Assembly: GCA_039196965.1 (NCBI GenBank)
Contig: JBCCUK010000013.1
Coordinates: 33,190-97,189, forward strand
Direction of reading: 5' to 3'
Length of the DNA stretch: 64,000 nucleotides
Source of the DNA: CALLCD01 sp039196965
GTDB taxonomy: Bacteria; Pseudomonadota; Alphaproteobacteria; Caulobacterales; Hyphomonadaceae
Shown piece after piece: positions 10,656 to 19,481 of the stretch. The position numbers and the translations under genes are program-made. The stretch's first letter is position 1, and every line of letters starts with the position of its first letter. Under the pieces are notes generated by a model that saw only the letters and a list, made by a program, of their open reading frames with translations, had not been told where the DNA came from and made no database searches.

Positions 10656-12617
10656 ATGACCGAAACCATGAACCCAACCACCGACGACTTCGCAGCCCTT
10701 TTCGAAGGTTCGACAGCGTCGGAAACCATGATCGAAGGAAAGGTCGTCCCGGCAACCGTTGTTCTCGTAGAGAACGACGCTGTCGTCGTCGATGTTGGCC
10801 TGAAAACCGAAGGCCGTATTCCTCGAAAGGAATTCTTCCTGGACGATAATGAGCCTGAGCCTGGTAAAATTGTCGAAGTCTATCTCGACCGGATCGAGAA
10901 TGCTCTTGGCGATGCTGTTCTCTCCCGTGAAAAAGCCCGCCGCGAAGAAAGCTGGGTTCGCCTGGAAGACATGTACAATAAGGAACAGCCTGTTCAGGGA
11001 GCGATCGTAGGTCGTGTGAAAGGTGGGTTCACGGTTGATCTCGGCGGCGTCAACGCCTTCCTCCCGGGGTCTCAGGTGGACATTCGTCCGGTACGCGACG
11101 TTGGTCCGCTTATGGGTGAAAAACAGCCCTTTGCTATCCTGAAGATGGACCGTCCGCGCGGAAATGTCGTTGTGTCGCGCCGGGCCATTCTTGAAGAGAG
11201 CCGGGCAGAGCAACGCGCCGAGATTGTTGGCGAGATGTCAGAGGGCGATGTCCGCGACGGCGTCGTGAAAAACATCACCGATTACGGCGCATTCGTGGAT
11301 CTGGGCGGTATCGATGGTCTCCTCCACGTCACGGATATGAGTTGGAAGCGGATCAATCATCCAAGCCAGGTTGTCGATGTCGGCCAGACGGTGAAGGTCC
11401 AGATCATCAAAATCAATCCGGACACCCAGCGCATCTCCCTTGGTATGAAACAGCTGGGCTCCGACCCATGGGAAGGGGTTGCCGCAAAGTACCCAATTGG
11501 CACACGCCTCACGGGCCAGATCACCAACATCACCGATTATGGTGCTTTCGTTGAACTGGAAGATGGCGTTGAAGGCCTCATCCACGTCTCTGAAATGAGC
11601 TGGACCAAGAAGAACGTCCATCCCGGAAAGATTGTTTCCACATCTCAAGAAGTCGATGTGGAAGTGCTGGATGTCGATTCCGACAAACGCCGGATCTCCC
11701 TTGGACTCAAACAGACCATGGACAATCCATGGGATGCCTTCCTAGCCGAGAATCCTGTGGGCTCCGAAATCGAAGGCGAAATTCGTGGCATTACCGAATT
11801 CGGTCTCTTTGTTGGCCTTGGACCTGACCTCGATGGCATGGTTCACATCAACGATATCTCCTGGGATCAGTCGGGCGAGGAAGCCATCGTCGCTTACAAC
11901 AAGGGCGACAGTGTCCGGGCGAAGGTCCTGGATGTCGATGCGGAGAAGGAACGTATTTCTCTCGGCATCAAACAGCTTGGCGGCGATCCGCTCGGTGCCG
12001 ATAGCGGTGTGGCGCGCAACTCTGTCGTGACATGTGTTGTCACCGAAGTTGCTTCTGGCGGCATCGAGGTCGAATTTGGCGATCCGGCGGTTCGGTCGTT
12101 TATCCGCCGGTCTGATCTCTCCCGCGACCGCTCCGAACAGCGCCCCGAGCGGTTTGCTGTTGGCGACAAGGTCGATGCCCGCGTCACCAATGTGGATCGC
12201 GGTTCACGTCGTGTGACGCTCTCAATCAAAGCGCTGGAGATTGCTGAAGAGAAGGAGGCAGTCGCTCAATACGGATCCGCCGATAGTGGTGCGTCCCTTG
12301 GTGATATCCTCGGCGCGGCTCTTGCCGGGTCAGGCTCTGAGGAGGCTCCTGCTCCCGTAGCGGACGAGGCACCAGCTGCCGAAGTAGAGGCCGCCCCGGA
12401 ACTTGCCACGGATACCGCCGGGGACGATCTCAAGCAGTTGAAAGGCGTGGGCCCTGTGCTTGCCGAAAAACTGAATGATGCGGGGATCATGAGCTTTGCG
12501 CAAATAGCGGCTCTTAGTCCTGAAGAAATTGCTGACGTCGAAGAGAAAGTTGGGGCGTCCGGCAAGTTCGAAAAAGAGGGTTGGCTTGAGCAAGCCAAGG
12601 AGCTCGCCGCTTCCTGA
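10656..12617 (+). CDS. rpsA: 30S ribosomal protein S1 with extra C-terminal helix-hairpin-helix domain
   Basis: S1 binds mRNA and helps it dock on the 30S subunit. The 653-residue product has a series of S1 OB-fold repeats (recognisable by VxNITDYGAFVxLxxGxxGLxHVSEMSW), six in all as usual for the family. At about residue 545 they are followed by an Ala/Glu-rich linker (570-589) and then a 64-residue domain starting DDLKQLKGVGPVLAEKL, a helix-hairpin-helix typical of the C-terminal tails of some alphaproteobacterial ribosomal L21 proteins. Family members without the tail are about 560 residues long. The start is supported by TTGGAG five bases before ATG 10656. Confidence 0.95.
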   Translation: MTETMNPTTDDFAALFEGSTASETMIEGKVVPATVVLVENDAVVVDVGLKTEGRIPRKEFFLDDNEPEPGKIVEVYLDRIENALGDAVLSREKARREESWVRLEDMYNKEQPVQGAIVGRVKGGFTVDLGGVNAFLPGSQVDIRPVRDVGPLMGEKQPFAILKMDRPRGNVVVSRRAILEESRAEQRAEIVGEMSEGDVRDGVVKNITDYGAFVDLGGIDGLLHVTDMSWKRINHPSQVVDVGQTVKVQIIKINPDTQRISLGMKQLGSDPWEGVAAKYPIGTRLTGQITNITDYGAFVELEDGVEGLIHVSEMSWTKKNVHPGKIVSTSQEVDVEVLDVDSDKRRISLGLKQTMDNPWDAFLAENPVGSEIEGEIRGITEFGLFVGLGPDLDGMVHINDISWDQSGEEAIVAYNKGDSVRAKVLDVDAEKERISLGIKQLGGDPLGADSGVARNSVVTCVVTEVASGGIEVEFGDPAVRSFIRRSDLSRDRSEQRPERFAVGDKVDARVTNVDRGSRRVTLSIKALEIAEEKEAVAQYGSADSGASLGDILGAALAGSGSEEAPAPVADEAPAAEVEAAPELATDTAGDDLKQLKGVGPVLAEKLNDAGIMSFAQIAALSPEEIADVEEKVGASGKFEKEGWLEQAKELAAS

Positions 12618-12680
12618 TCGGCCCATCGGATAGAATTCGAATGCAATCGTGTTCGGAATCTAAATTTTGCGAAATATTTA

Positions 12681-12706
12681 GTGGCGGAGGCTTGGGCTTC
12701 CGCCAC
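12681..12706 (+). terminator. Strong hairpin between rpsA and ihfB
   Basis: GTGGCGGAGGC and GCTTCCGCCAC form an 11-base-pair stem (one G-U) around a TTGG tetraloop. Only a weak T run follows (GCGTTT), so it may be a partial terminator or attenuator for rpsA transcripts, leaving some readthrough into ihfB, whose ATG is 22 bases further on. Confidence 0.5.
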
Positions 12707-12728
12707 AAATGCGTTTAAAGTCAAAGTC

Positions 12729-13028
12729 ATGCTAAGATCTGAACTTGTATTGAAGCTCGCCGAAGAGAACCCGCATCTGCCTCAGAAACGCGTGGAGCAG
12801 GCCGTCGATGTTATCTTCGAAGAGATATCCGCCGCGCTGGAACGTGGTGACCGTGTCGAGTTGAGAGGCTTCGGCGCGTTTTCAGTGCGACAGCGCGATG
12901 CGCGCCGCGGGCGTAACCCCAGAACCGGTGAAACCGTGAATGTCCCGGCGAAACGGGTACCTTTTTTCAAGGCCGGAAAAGAGCTGCGTATGCGGATAAA
13001 TAACGGCCAGGATCCCGAAGCCCGCTGA
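12729..13028 (+). CDS. ihfB: Integration host factor subunit beta
   Basis: IHF-beta forms a heterodimer with IHF-alpha that bends DNA sharply. The 99-residue product begins MLRSELVLKLAEENPHLPQK and has the HU/IHF signature GFGAFSVRQRDARRGRNPRTGE with the DNA-arm region, then VPFFKAGKELR. The N-terminus MLRSEL and the rpsA-ihfB order identify IhfB rather than HU or IhfA. The frame stays open upstream to GTG 12681, but that would read through the rpsA-ihfB hairpin. No clear SD is seen. Confidence 0.92.
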   Translation: MLRSELVLKLAEENPHLPQKRVEQAVDVIFEEISAALERGDRVELRGFGAFSVRQRDARRGRNPRTGETVNVPAKRVPFFKAGKELRMRINNGQDPEAR

Positions 13029-13183
13029 TCAAGGCTTCCAAATCGCTAATTTTTCATGTTGCGCTCTAGCTGCGGGAACCTAGCTCGTGAGCTGAGTGTG
13101 AAACTTGACCTCTATTTCGAATAACTCCATGATTCAATTAGGTAAATTATGAATACCTGTTAACCATAAAGGGGGTTATGAGT

Positions 13184-13606
13184 ATGTTTCAGGAGTTCAA
13201 AGAATTCGCGATGAAGGGCAACCTGGTGGACATGGCTGTAGGCTTTGTCATGGGAACAGCTTTCGCAACGGTCGTTACGGCCTTCATCCAGGGTGTGTTT
13301 CTGCCGGCCCTGAGCCCGGTACTGGGCGGGCTTGACTTTGGCAGTTGGAAATATGTGCTGGAACCGGCGGGTGTCGCAGAGGATGGCAGCGAGATCGCAG
13401 AAGTGGCCATTAAAATTGGCGAATTCATCTCGGCGACCATTTCCTTCCTCATTGTCGCCTTTGTTATGTTCCTAATAATCAAAGGTATGAACAGGGCCAT
13501 GAAGGCTATGGAAGAAGAGAAGGAGCCAGAACCTGAGGCTCCGAAAGGTCCGACGCAAGAAGAATTATTAGTGGAAATTCGGGATCTGTTAGCAAAATCG
13601 AGCTAA
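13184..13606 (+). CDS. mscL: Large-conductance mechanosensitive channel MscL
   Basis: MscL is a homopentameric inner-membrane pore that opens on extreme membrane tension, protecting against hypo-osmotic shock. The 140-residue product has the N-terminal amphipathic FQEFKEFAMKGN, TM1 with VDMAVGFVMGTAFATVV, a periplasmic loop, TM2 (ATISFLIVAFVMFLIIKGMN) and a charged cytoplasmic helix QEELLVEIRDLLAK. Of the two Met codons, ATG 13184 has a GGGGG stretch eight bases upstream, while ATG 13178 has only two bases of spacing, so I prefer 13184. A terminator follows. Confidence 0.95.
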   Translation: MFQEFKEFAMKGNLVDMAVGFVMGTAFATVVTAFIQGVFLPALSPVLGGLDFGSWKYVLEPAGVAEDGSEIAEVAIKIGEFISATISFLIVAFVMFLIIKGMNRAMKAMEEEKEPEPEAPKGPTQEELLVEIRDLLAKSS

Positions 13607-13638
13607 CATCCAGTTTAGTAGAGTAGCGTAGAGTGTAA

Positions 13639-13670
13639 GGGGCGGCCCGGCTGGGTTGCCCCTTTTTCTT
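13639..13670 (+). terminator. Rho-independent terminator after mscL
   Basis: GGGGCGGCCC pairs with GGGTTGCCCC (two G-U pairs) around a GGCT loop, followed immediately by TTTTTCTT. This is a textbook intrinsic terminator on the plus strand, 33 bases after the mscL stop. Confidence 0.92.
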
Positions 13671-13844
13671 TGTCCGGTGTGCGAACGAACCCATGGCGTT
13701 TGCGGGCTTTGGGCGTTAGGCATAGCATGTTGAAGACCTTCAGACCCGCAGGCTTTAGGCTTCACAATTGATATATTATAACATAATCTAAACTAGGTTG
13801 TGTGCGGCACCCTGTCTGCAAGCCTTTCATCTTCCTGGGACCAC

Positions 13845-14669
13845 ATGATGTTCGTTGATATTCAAGTGCCACTATTCTTTGGACTTATCGCAGCTCTTGT
13901 TACGTCCATCGGACTGGTTGCCGTTGCCCAGAAGAAAGTGTGGAGTGAGCGGCACGCAGGTCTTTTCGCCCTCGCTGCCGGCGGGATGCTGCTAACCCTG
14001 ATCGTGCTTCATATCGCGCCAGAGGCATTTGAACTTAGTTCCCATGCTGCGGTGCTTATTGCGGTGGGCTTCTTCGCTGCACTGATTGTCCGAACGCTTT
14101 TGAACAAATTCTTTGGAGATAAGGCCGCTGGATCATCGTCGGCCATTGAAGCCGTCGCGCCGATCTTGGCGATCGCCATACATTCGTTTCTGGATGGAAT
14201 TATCTATGCGGTTACATTTGCGGCGAGCTTCGAGAGCGGTCTGTTCGCTGCACTGTCACTCATCCTCCACGAGTTTCCCGAAGGTGTCATCGCCTTTGCC
14301 ATTCTTCGCCGGACAGGCGTATCAAACCGAAACGCTTTTTTCTTCGCGTTCCTCGCTGCGGCGGCCACCACACCCTTGGGCGTTCTGGCTGCCGCTCCCT
14401 CTGTTAACACTCTAGGTGCTGAAGATATTGGCAATCTGTTTGCCGTGTCTGCTGGCCTTTTATTATTCGTTGCCACAGGGCCGCTGCTTGCTCCCATTCG
14501 TACGCAACCGAGCACTCAAGGATTTGCTGCACTCGCCTGTGGCGTGATTTTTGCGTTCGGCCTCAACTACTTGCCATTAAATGGCCATCGTCATGCCAAA
14601 AATGTTAACGCGGCTGATGGGGGACAGGCGAGTTTCGAAGCGTCAGTTGAGGGACGCGCAAATGTATAG
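13845..14669 (+). CDS. ZIP family metal transporter
   Basis: ZIP proteins move divalent metals such as zinc into the cytoplasm. The 274-residue product is highly hydrophobic with about eight membrane segments and has the paired metal-site helices HSFLDG (H113) and HEFPEG (H142), the TM4/TM5 signature of the family. A His-containing tail (NGHRHAKN) is near the C-terminus. Tandem ATGs at 13845 and 13848 follow GGGA; the longer GTG-type frame start at 13800 has no SD. The next gene starts within 20 bases, so they are probably cotranscribed. The exact metal is not known. Confidence 0.85.
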   Translation: MMFVDIQVPLFFGLIAALVTSIGLVAVAQKKVWSERHAGLFALAAGGMLLTLIVLHIAPEAFELSSHAAVLIAVGFFAALIVRTLLNKFFGDKAAGSSSAIEAVAPILAIAIHSFLDGIIYAVTFAASFESGLFAALSLILHEFPEGVIAFAILRRTGVSNRNAFFFAFLAAAATTPLGVLAAAPSVNTLGAEDIGNLFAVSAGLLLFVATGPLLAPIRTQPSTQGFAALACGVIFAFGLNYLPLNGHRHAKNVNAADGGQASFEASVEGRANV

Positions 14670-14687
14670 TTGAGCGAGGCAGGTCAA

Positions 14688-15779
14688 ATGTCGGACCGAG
14701 CAAAGTCGAAGAGATCCGCAGAAATCCAAGCCTGGAGAATTGATGCTTTGGTGCTTGGCGTTTTCTCCGCTCAGACCATAATTGCGCTGGCCGCGCTTTC
14801 GACCAAACCAGCGATAGAGCCCAGCGCACCAAATCTGGAATTGGCCGAGGTTGAGATCGAGGCACTGGATCAACTACCGCCACCAGCCATTGTGCCGCCT
14901 CAACAGGATCTGGTCGTCCCAGATCCCTTGCCCGAAGATCCGTCACCAGCTCCAGCTGCGCCTTATCGTGGTCCTGAGGCAGTACCCGCAGATCAATTGA
15001 TTCCGTCAGGCGACAGCTTCATCACACTCCTGGGTTATGGGAGCAATGAAACCCTCTGGTATGTTGCGCGCCACTCCAATGAAAACCATCCCTTCTTCGG
15101 AAACGATTGGTCTCCGCGAAGCGCGGACTTCTCTAATAATGGACTGAGGCTCCATATAGAAAAAGATCGGGGCCGCTGGAAAAGCGGCGAGCTGAAATCG
15201 AAAACCTCCTACGGTTATGGCCGCTATGAAGTGGTCATGAAGCCAGCGAAAAGTTCTGGCCTCGTCTCGGCTTTCTTTACCTATACTGGACCATATTTCG
15301 GCGATCCCCATGACGAGATTGATATTGAGTTCGTTGGCAACAACACAAGCCGGGTCGAGTTCAACTACTTCAAGGATGGCCGCACACTTAATCATCGCAA
15401 GCACGACTTACCCTTCGATGCCTCCGAAGATTTCCACATATATGCCTATGAGTGGTACCCTGACCGCATCCGCTGGTTCGTCGATAATAAGCTGGTTTAT
15501 GAAACGCCCGAGGGCGACACAAACATTCCGCGCACATCGGCAAGCATTCACGTGAATATGTGGACCGGTACTCTGCAAGGTCTGAAAAGCTGGCATGGAG
15601 AACCGACTTTCGAGGCCGGCACCAGTTCTGAATATGCTTGTATCTCTTTCACACTTCCGGGCGACGGGTCCCGCCGGTGCAGCGATGTATTTCAAGCACC
15701 TGACTTGCCGAATGCTGAATATGTGAAGTTGGACACCAGCACAAAAAGCCTGAAAATGGCAAAATCAACGGAACACTAA
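14688..15779 (+). CDS. Membrane-anchored GH16 family glycoside hydrolase
   Basis: GH16 enzymes cleave beta-1,3/1,4-glucans, agars and related polymers by a retaining mechanism. The 363-residue product has an N-terminal membrane anchor (ALVLGVFSAQTIIALAALST), a Pro-rich linker (PPPAIVPPQQDLVVPDPLPEDP) and then a GH16 beta-jelly-roll with the catalytic motif EIDIEF (nucleophile E210, D212, acid/base E214). Conserved features nearby include GYGRYEVVMKPAKSSGLVSAFF and WYPDRIRWFVDN. Two Cys near the C-terminus may pair. ATG 14688 has GAGGCAGG upstream; TTG 14670 is possible but weaker. Substrate cannot be set from sequence; endogenous glucan processing is as likely as catabolism. Confidence 0.88.
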   Translation: MSDRAKSKRSAEIQAWRIDALVLGVFSAQTIIALAALSTKPAIEPSAPNLELAEVEIEALDQLPPPAIVPPQQDLVVPDPLPEDPSPAPAAPYRGPEAVPADQLIPSGDSFITLLGYGSNETLWYVARHSNENHPFFGNDWSPRSADFSNNGLRLHIEKDRGRWKSGELKSKTSYGYGRYEVVMKPAKSSGLVSAFFTYTGPYFGDPHDEIDIEFVGNNTSRVEFNYFKDGRTLNHRKHDLPFDASEDFHIYAYEWYPDRIRWFVDNKLVYETPEGDTNIPRTSASIHVNMWTGTLQGLKSWHGEPTFEAGTSSEYACISFTLPGDGSRRCSDVFQAPDLPNAEYVKLDTSTKSLKMAKSTEH

Positions 15780-15829
15780 CAAACCGGCACTCAGCTTGCA
15801 GGAGAACTTCCAACTGAAGGAGATCCATT

Positions 15830-16729
15830 ATGGCGAGTAAGGCAGCGTTGTTATCATTCGTTCTCGCGAGCGGAGTTGTGACCACTTCAGCACATGCAGA
15901 TGCCAAGTGGGAGGATGCCGTGAGCGCGCTCCAATGTTCGACCCAGGATTACCAAGCCATGGAGGCACGCCTGGAAGATTCAGAATATGAGTCCACGCCA
16001 GCATTTCGCCTTGAGATTCTGGAAGAGTTTCTATCGGATTGCCCCGGCCGTATAGAGGGACCGTCTCTTGCAAAGCGTGCCGCCCGCGCGGCCCTGGATT
16101 CCGGTGATGCGGTCAGAGCGCTTACCCATTTCCAGACAGCAATCTACCAGGGGGCTCCCTTCGACCGTGAATCTCGTTTGGATTATATGACCACATTGGT
16201 TGAAACCGGCCAGTTCGATCGTGCATGGACCTTGCGCGACCAGGAAGTGGATCGCTGGCTCCGGGAGATCGACCGTCGCGGTGTTGCCAGTATCGAAACG
16301 GAAAGGTTGCGCGATGGATTTCTCCACCACATAAATTTCAATGCCGTCGACCCTGATTTTCAGCAGTCGGACGTTTGGTTAGCGGTTCCATTTTATGATG
16401 GTTGGCCGGTGGCGATCGTATTGGGGGCCGATCAGAAGCGGGTGGCCTTGCGCCGTCTTATCAGCGGTGAAGACGCGTTGACCTATCAGCACCTCGATCT
16501 TGTTCGCTGTCGTGGCCGGACCACACTTCTCCAGAAAGACAAAGGCCTTGCGCGCGTCGATGTGTCAGAAATCGCGCTGGAGGCCGCGAACTCCTATTTG
16601 CGCAACCCCGATGTCTACTACGAACATAAAGAGGGTGCGCCGATCGGTACCTGTTACGACACCCACCGTATGTTCGTTCTGCCCGATCCGCAGACGGCGT
16701 TGACGCTTTCCGGTTTGAAAACCTACTGA
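15830..16729 (+). CDS. Secreted protein of unknown function (299 aa)
   Basis: GGAG precedes the ATG. A signal peptide is clear: hydrophobic residues 5-18 and the likely cleavage site SAHADA around residue 24. The mature part has helical-repeat-like stretches (AKRAARAALDSGDAVRALTHFQTAIYQGAP) resembling TPRs, and paired Cys residues (C36/C49 near the N-terminus, others around LVRCRG and GTCYD). I do not recognise a named family. The gene follows the GH16 gene by 50 bases, and its last seven bases overlap the end of the convergent NTF2-like gene. Confidence 0.6.
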   Translation: MASKAALLSFVLASGVVTTSAHADAKWEDAVSALQCSTQDYQAMEARLEDSEYESTPAFRLEILEEFLSDCPGRIEGPSLAKRAARAALDSGDAVRALTHFQTAIYQGAPFDRESRLDYMTTLVETGQFDRAWTLRDQEVDRWLREIDRRGVASIETERLRDGFLHHINFNAVDPDFQQSDVWLAVPFYDGWPVAIVLGADQKRVALRRLISGEDALTYQHLDLVRCRGRTTLLQKDKGLARVDVSEIALEAANSYLRNPDVYYEHKEGAPIGTCYDTHRMFVLPDPQTALTLSGLKTY

Positions 16730-17145
16730 TTGTGGAAGAAGGCGAGTTGTTGAGACCGCTTTCGAATAAGCCAGCGCCCATTCGGCTTGACCATTTCGTC
16801 GATGTACCATGCACCAATAAACACGGTGTGCGGCGCGCCGTCACGTTCCATGATCATAGGGTTGAATAGCAGGCTGCGTACATTAGCGCTTTTGTCACCA
16901 AGTTTAATGTCGGGGTTGGTAACGAAGTGCTGGCTGGCTGTGAAAAGAGGAAGCGTTTGGGAGAGGAACTGTTTGATCTCGCCGAGTGATCCCTTTATGC
17001 CACCGGTGGCCGAATAATCGACTTCGGCATCCTCCGTGAAAAGACTATCGAGTCTGTCCCAGTCTCTGCCATCAATAGCGTGACAATAGGCACCCAGGAG
17101 CTCCTGAATCTCGAACCGATCAGATAATTCTTCCAGGCTGAGCAT
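16723..17145 (-). CDS. NTF2-like / SnoaL-fold protein
   Basis: The 140-residue product has the typical opening of the cone-shaped NTF2-like fold: LSDRFEIQELLGAYCHAIDGRDWDRLDSLFTEDAEVDYS, and a C-terminal strand GRWLIRKRSQQLAFF. Members include ketosteroid isomerase-like enzymes, dehydratases and binding proteins; residues do not point to one reaction. ATG 17145 is preceded by AGGACGGG. It lies 10 bases downstream of the NMO-family gene on the same strand, so a metabolic pairing is likely. The 3' end overlaps the convergent secreted-protein gene. Confidence 0.8.
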   Translation of the reverse strand: MLSLEELSDRFEIQELLGAYCHAIDGRDWDRLDSLFTEDAEVDYSATGGIKGSLGEIKQFLSQTLPLFTASQHFVTNPDIKLGDKSANVRSLLFNPMIMERDGAPHTVFIGAWYIDEMVKPNGRWLIRKRSQQLAFFHNQ

Positions 17146-17155
17146 CCCGTCCTAC

Positions 17156-18097
17156 CTATGCATATGCGGCGAGACGCGTCGATGTGGCTCTGAACTCATC
17201 AATCGTTTCATCCAGGATATCCTTGATTGGGCGAACGGTATTGATGCGGCCAGCCACTTGTCCGGTAAGGGCAATTCCAGCCTCAAGATCGCCACCAAAA
17301 TAAACGGCCTGTGTTCCGGCAAACTCCCCGAATATGTTATCTGTTCCGTCTTTTTGCAGACGTTGTGTCCGATCCGTCTTCAGGGCGCGGAGAGCAGGGC
17401 CAGGTCCCGACCTGTTGAGAAATACCGTATCGGTGGCATCAGCATCAACAATTGCAGTCTTCCAGTTCTCATGAACAGGGGATTCAGCCGAAGATAAAAC
17501 ACGCGTGCCCATCAGGACACCTTCCGCACCGAGAGCGAATGCAGCGGCCATTGAGCGCCCGTCAGTGATTCCGCCGGCGGCAACCACCGGGACATCAACC
17601 TTTTCGCAAACGAGTGGTATCAGTACCATGGACGCGACATCCTGAGGGTTTTTGAATCCTCCACCTTCGCCGCCCTCAACGATAAGCCCGTCCACGCCAG
17701 CCTCGATTGCGCGCAGCGCACCTTTAAGGGACGGCACAACATGAAAAACGGTAAGCCCTGCATCTTTCAGCGTTTCCGTATATTGCATCGGGTCGCCAGC
17801 CGATGTCGTCACAAAGCGAACGCCCTGGTCAATCACAAAAGGAATGATATCCGGATCGCGCACAAAAGCCTGGGCGACGTTCACACCGAATGGCTTATCG
17901 GTCAGATCGTGCATCTTTTTGATTTCTTCACGGACCGCATCAAGTTCGCCGGAGGATGTTTCTATGATCCCCATACCGCCAGCATTTGAAAACGCTGAGG
18001 AAAGTTTAGACCTCGCGATCCATCCCATGGCCGCCTGAATGATCGGTTTTTCGATTCCAAGCATCTCTGTGATGCGCGTTTGGACAGGCTGAGTCAC
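17156..18097 (-). CDS. Nitronate monooxygenase-family FMN flavoprotein
   Basis: The 313-residue protein is an FMN TIM barrel with the NMO/2-nitropropane dioxygenase pattern: PIIQAAMGWIA, FGVNV, VVAAGGITDGRSMAAAFALGAEGVLMGTR. In class I NMOs the catalytic His lies in EAGGH; here the loop reads GEGGGFK with Phe148 at that position, so nitronate oxidation is doubtful and another substrate is likely. The GTG start is supported by AAGGGAAA. It is in a leftward set with the DUF3088 and TonB-C genes upstream and the NTF2-like gene downstream. FabK and related enoyl reductases are alternative relatives. Confidence 0.82.
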   Translation of the reverse strand: MTQPVQTRITEMLGIEKPIIQAAMGWIARSKLSSAFSNAGGMGIIETSSGELDAVREEIKKMHDLTDKPFGVNVAQAFVRDPDIIPFVIDQGVRFVTTSAGDPMQYTETLKDAGLTVFHVVPSLKGALRAIEAGVDGLIVEGGEGGGFKNPQDVASMVLIPLVCEKVDVPVVAAGGITDGRSMAAAFALGAEGVLMGTRVLSSAESPVHENWKTAIVDADATDTVFLNRSGPGPALRALKTDRTQRLQKDGTDNIFGEFAGTQAVYFGGDLEAGIALTGQVAGRINTVRPIKDILDETIDEFRATSTRLAAYA

Positions 18098-18127
18098 AAT
18101 TTTTCCCTTTTTAGGTTTGCACGTTTG

Positions 18128-18976
18128 CTATCGGAGTGAAAACTCTATTGGCAGAATCACGTCATAGTCTGGCTGCGGCGCTCCATTATAGAAGCGGGGG
18201 GAGAACCTTGTCCGCCGTGCAGCCTCATAAGCGCTGTCATTAAAGACCGAATTTGAGCAGTCAGTTCGGATATCCCGTGCCTCGCCAGTTTCCGAGACGC
18301 TGACATAAACACGGCAGGTGCCGCTCAACTTCTCGCGTAAGGCCGTCGACGGATACTCAGCACGGATACTGTTTTTGGCCACGGCCGGAACCTCGATGCT
18401 ACTTCTGCATTTTGCTTCAGAGCAAGCCCGATCAAACCGTTCAGCGATTTCACGCCGGCTGGAGCGAAGTGTTTCCGCCCGTGCCGTATCATTCCGAGCG
18501 TCATAATCGGAAATCAGTCCATCAATTGTCTTGAGGTTGGCTGCGGCGATGGCCAGCGCCTCGGCGTCTGCATAAATTGCGCTCGCCTCGTCTCTGTCGC
18601 CGCTTAAATCATGGAGGCGTGCCTCATAGAGGAGCCCTTCGCTGGACGGAGCTTCGGTCTGCGTATTCAGGGCTCTCGCTTCAAGGGCGGCGTAGCCAAA
18701 TAGATCCGCTTCGGACAACACGCCGATAAGGGCAAAGGAGGCGTCCATTCGTGATTGCGTTGGCAGGTTGTCGTTCTTGGCTGCTAGTATGGGATACAAG
18801 TATTGTGCGGCGTCGCGATATTTATGGCGCGATAACAAATCGTCTGATAGTTTGATATGCTGAGCAGTTGCCGAAGCGCATTCACTGCGCGAGTTGCATG
18901 TCTCGAAAATTCTCTGTTGTGCAGAAGCTTGCAATACACAAAGCCAGCAGAGCGCAAGGATTGCGAAAACACGCAC
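18128..18976 (-). CDS. Periplasmic TPR-like protein with TonB C-terminal domain
   Basis: From GTG 18976 the product (282 aa) begins MRVFAILALCWLCVLQASAQQ, a convincing signal peptide; the frame continues up to TTG 19048 but that would hide the signal. Helical TPR-like repeats fill roughly residues 45-190. The last 80 residues match the TonB_C pattern (AEYPSTALREKLSGTCRVYVSVSETGEA and RRTRFSPRFYNGAPQP). There is no membrane anchor or Pro-rich arm, so it is not a classical TonB but one of the soluble TonB-C proteins whose function is unclear. Confidence 0.75.
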   Translation of the reverse strand: MRVFAILALCWLCVLQASAQQRIFETCNSRSECASATAQHIKLSDDLLSRHKYRDAAQYLYPILAAKNDNLPTQSRMDASFALIGVLSEADLFGYAALEARALNTQTEAPSSEGLLYEARLHDLSGDRDEASAIYADAEALAIAAANLKTIDGLISDYDARNDTARAETLRSSRREIAERFDRACSEAKCRSSIEVPAVAKNSIRAEYPSTALREKLSGTCRVYVSVSETGEARDIRTDCSNSVFNDSAYEAARRTRFSPRFYNGAPQPDYDVILPIEFSLR

Positions 18977-19044
18977 CAATTCTAAGCCCCGGAAATTTAC
19001 CAGACAATCTAATACACTAACTGTCGGTGCCCTTGCACCAACGG

Positions 19045-19395
19045 TCAAGTGTCGCCTCTGCGATTGGGCATCCCGTAGCGCGCTGAAAACAGCTTCGCGA
19101 TGGTTGAAATGGAATCGAGATAGAGTCTGCCATTCGAGGATTTTGCATCGATATCAGCAGGCAGATCGGTGTCTAAAGCCAAAACCATCGTCGGCGCGTT
19201 GAAATTGCCTTCTCCAAGGATTTTCGTAATCGGCTCTCTTGGCTGATCGATGCCCACATGGCGAATGTCCAGTGCTTCGCGCACAAAGGGATAACAGGCT
19301 ATCAGTCCGGCAAGTTCAGCGCATTCCGGGCAGAATTCGCGGCGGCCATTATCCATGAACCCTGGCGGCAGAACGAAAAGTATATCGCGATTCAC
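19045..19395 (-). CDS. DUF3088 domain protein
   Basis: I start at GTG 19395, which has GGGAGAT upstream; the 116-residue product then begins NRDILFVLPPGF after the initiator, matching DUF3088. It contains a CPEC motif (FCPECAELAGLIACYP) reminiscent of a thioredoxin-like redox site and a central LGEGNFNAPTMVLA. The family has no established role; the CxxC pair suggests a thiol-based function. It is the first gene of the leftward set that continues with the TonB-C and NMO genes, and it is divergent from the MDR oxidoreductase. Confidence 0.75.
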   Translation of the reverse strand: MNRDILFVLPPGFMDNGRREFCPECAELAGLIACYPFVREALDIRHVGIDQPREPITKILGEGNFNAPTMVLALDTDLPADIDAKSSNGRLYLDSISTIAKLFSARYGMPNRRGDT

Positions 19396-19481
19396 AGTCA
19401 ATCTCCCATTGATTAGCACTGCGGAATGAGGTGACACGCTGGTGTGACTGTTTCAATCTGCCGGAATCAAAAGGAAACGCC

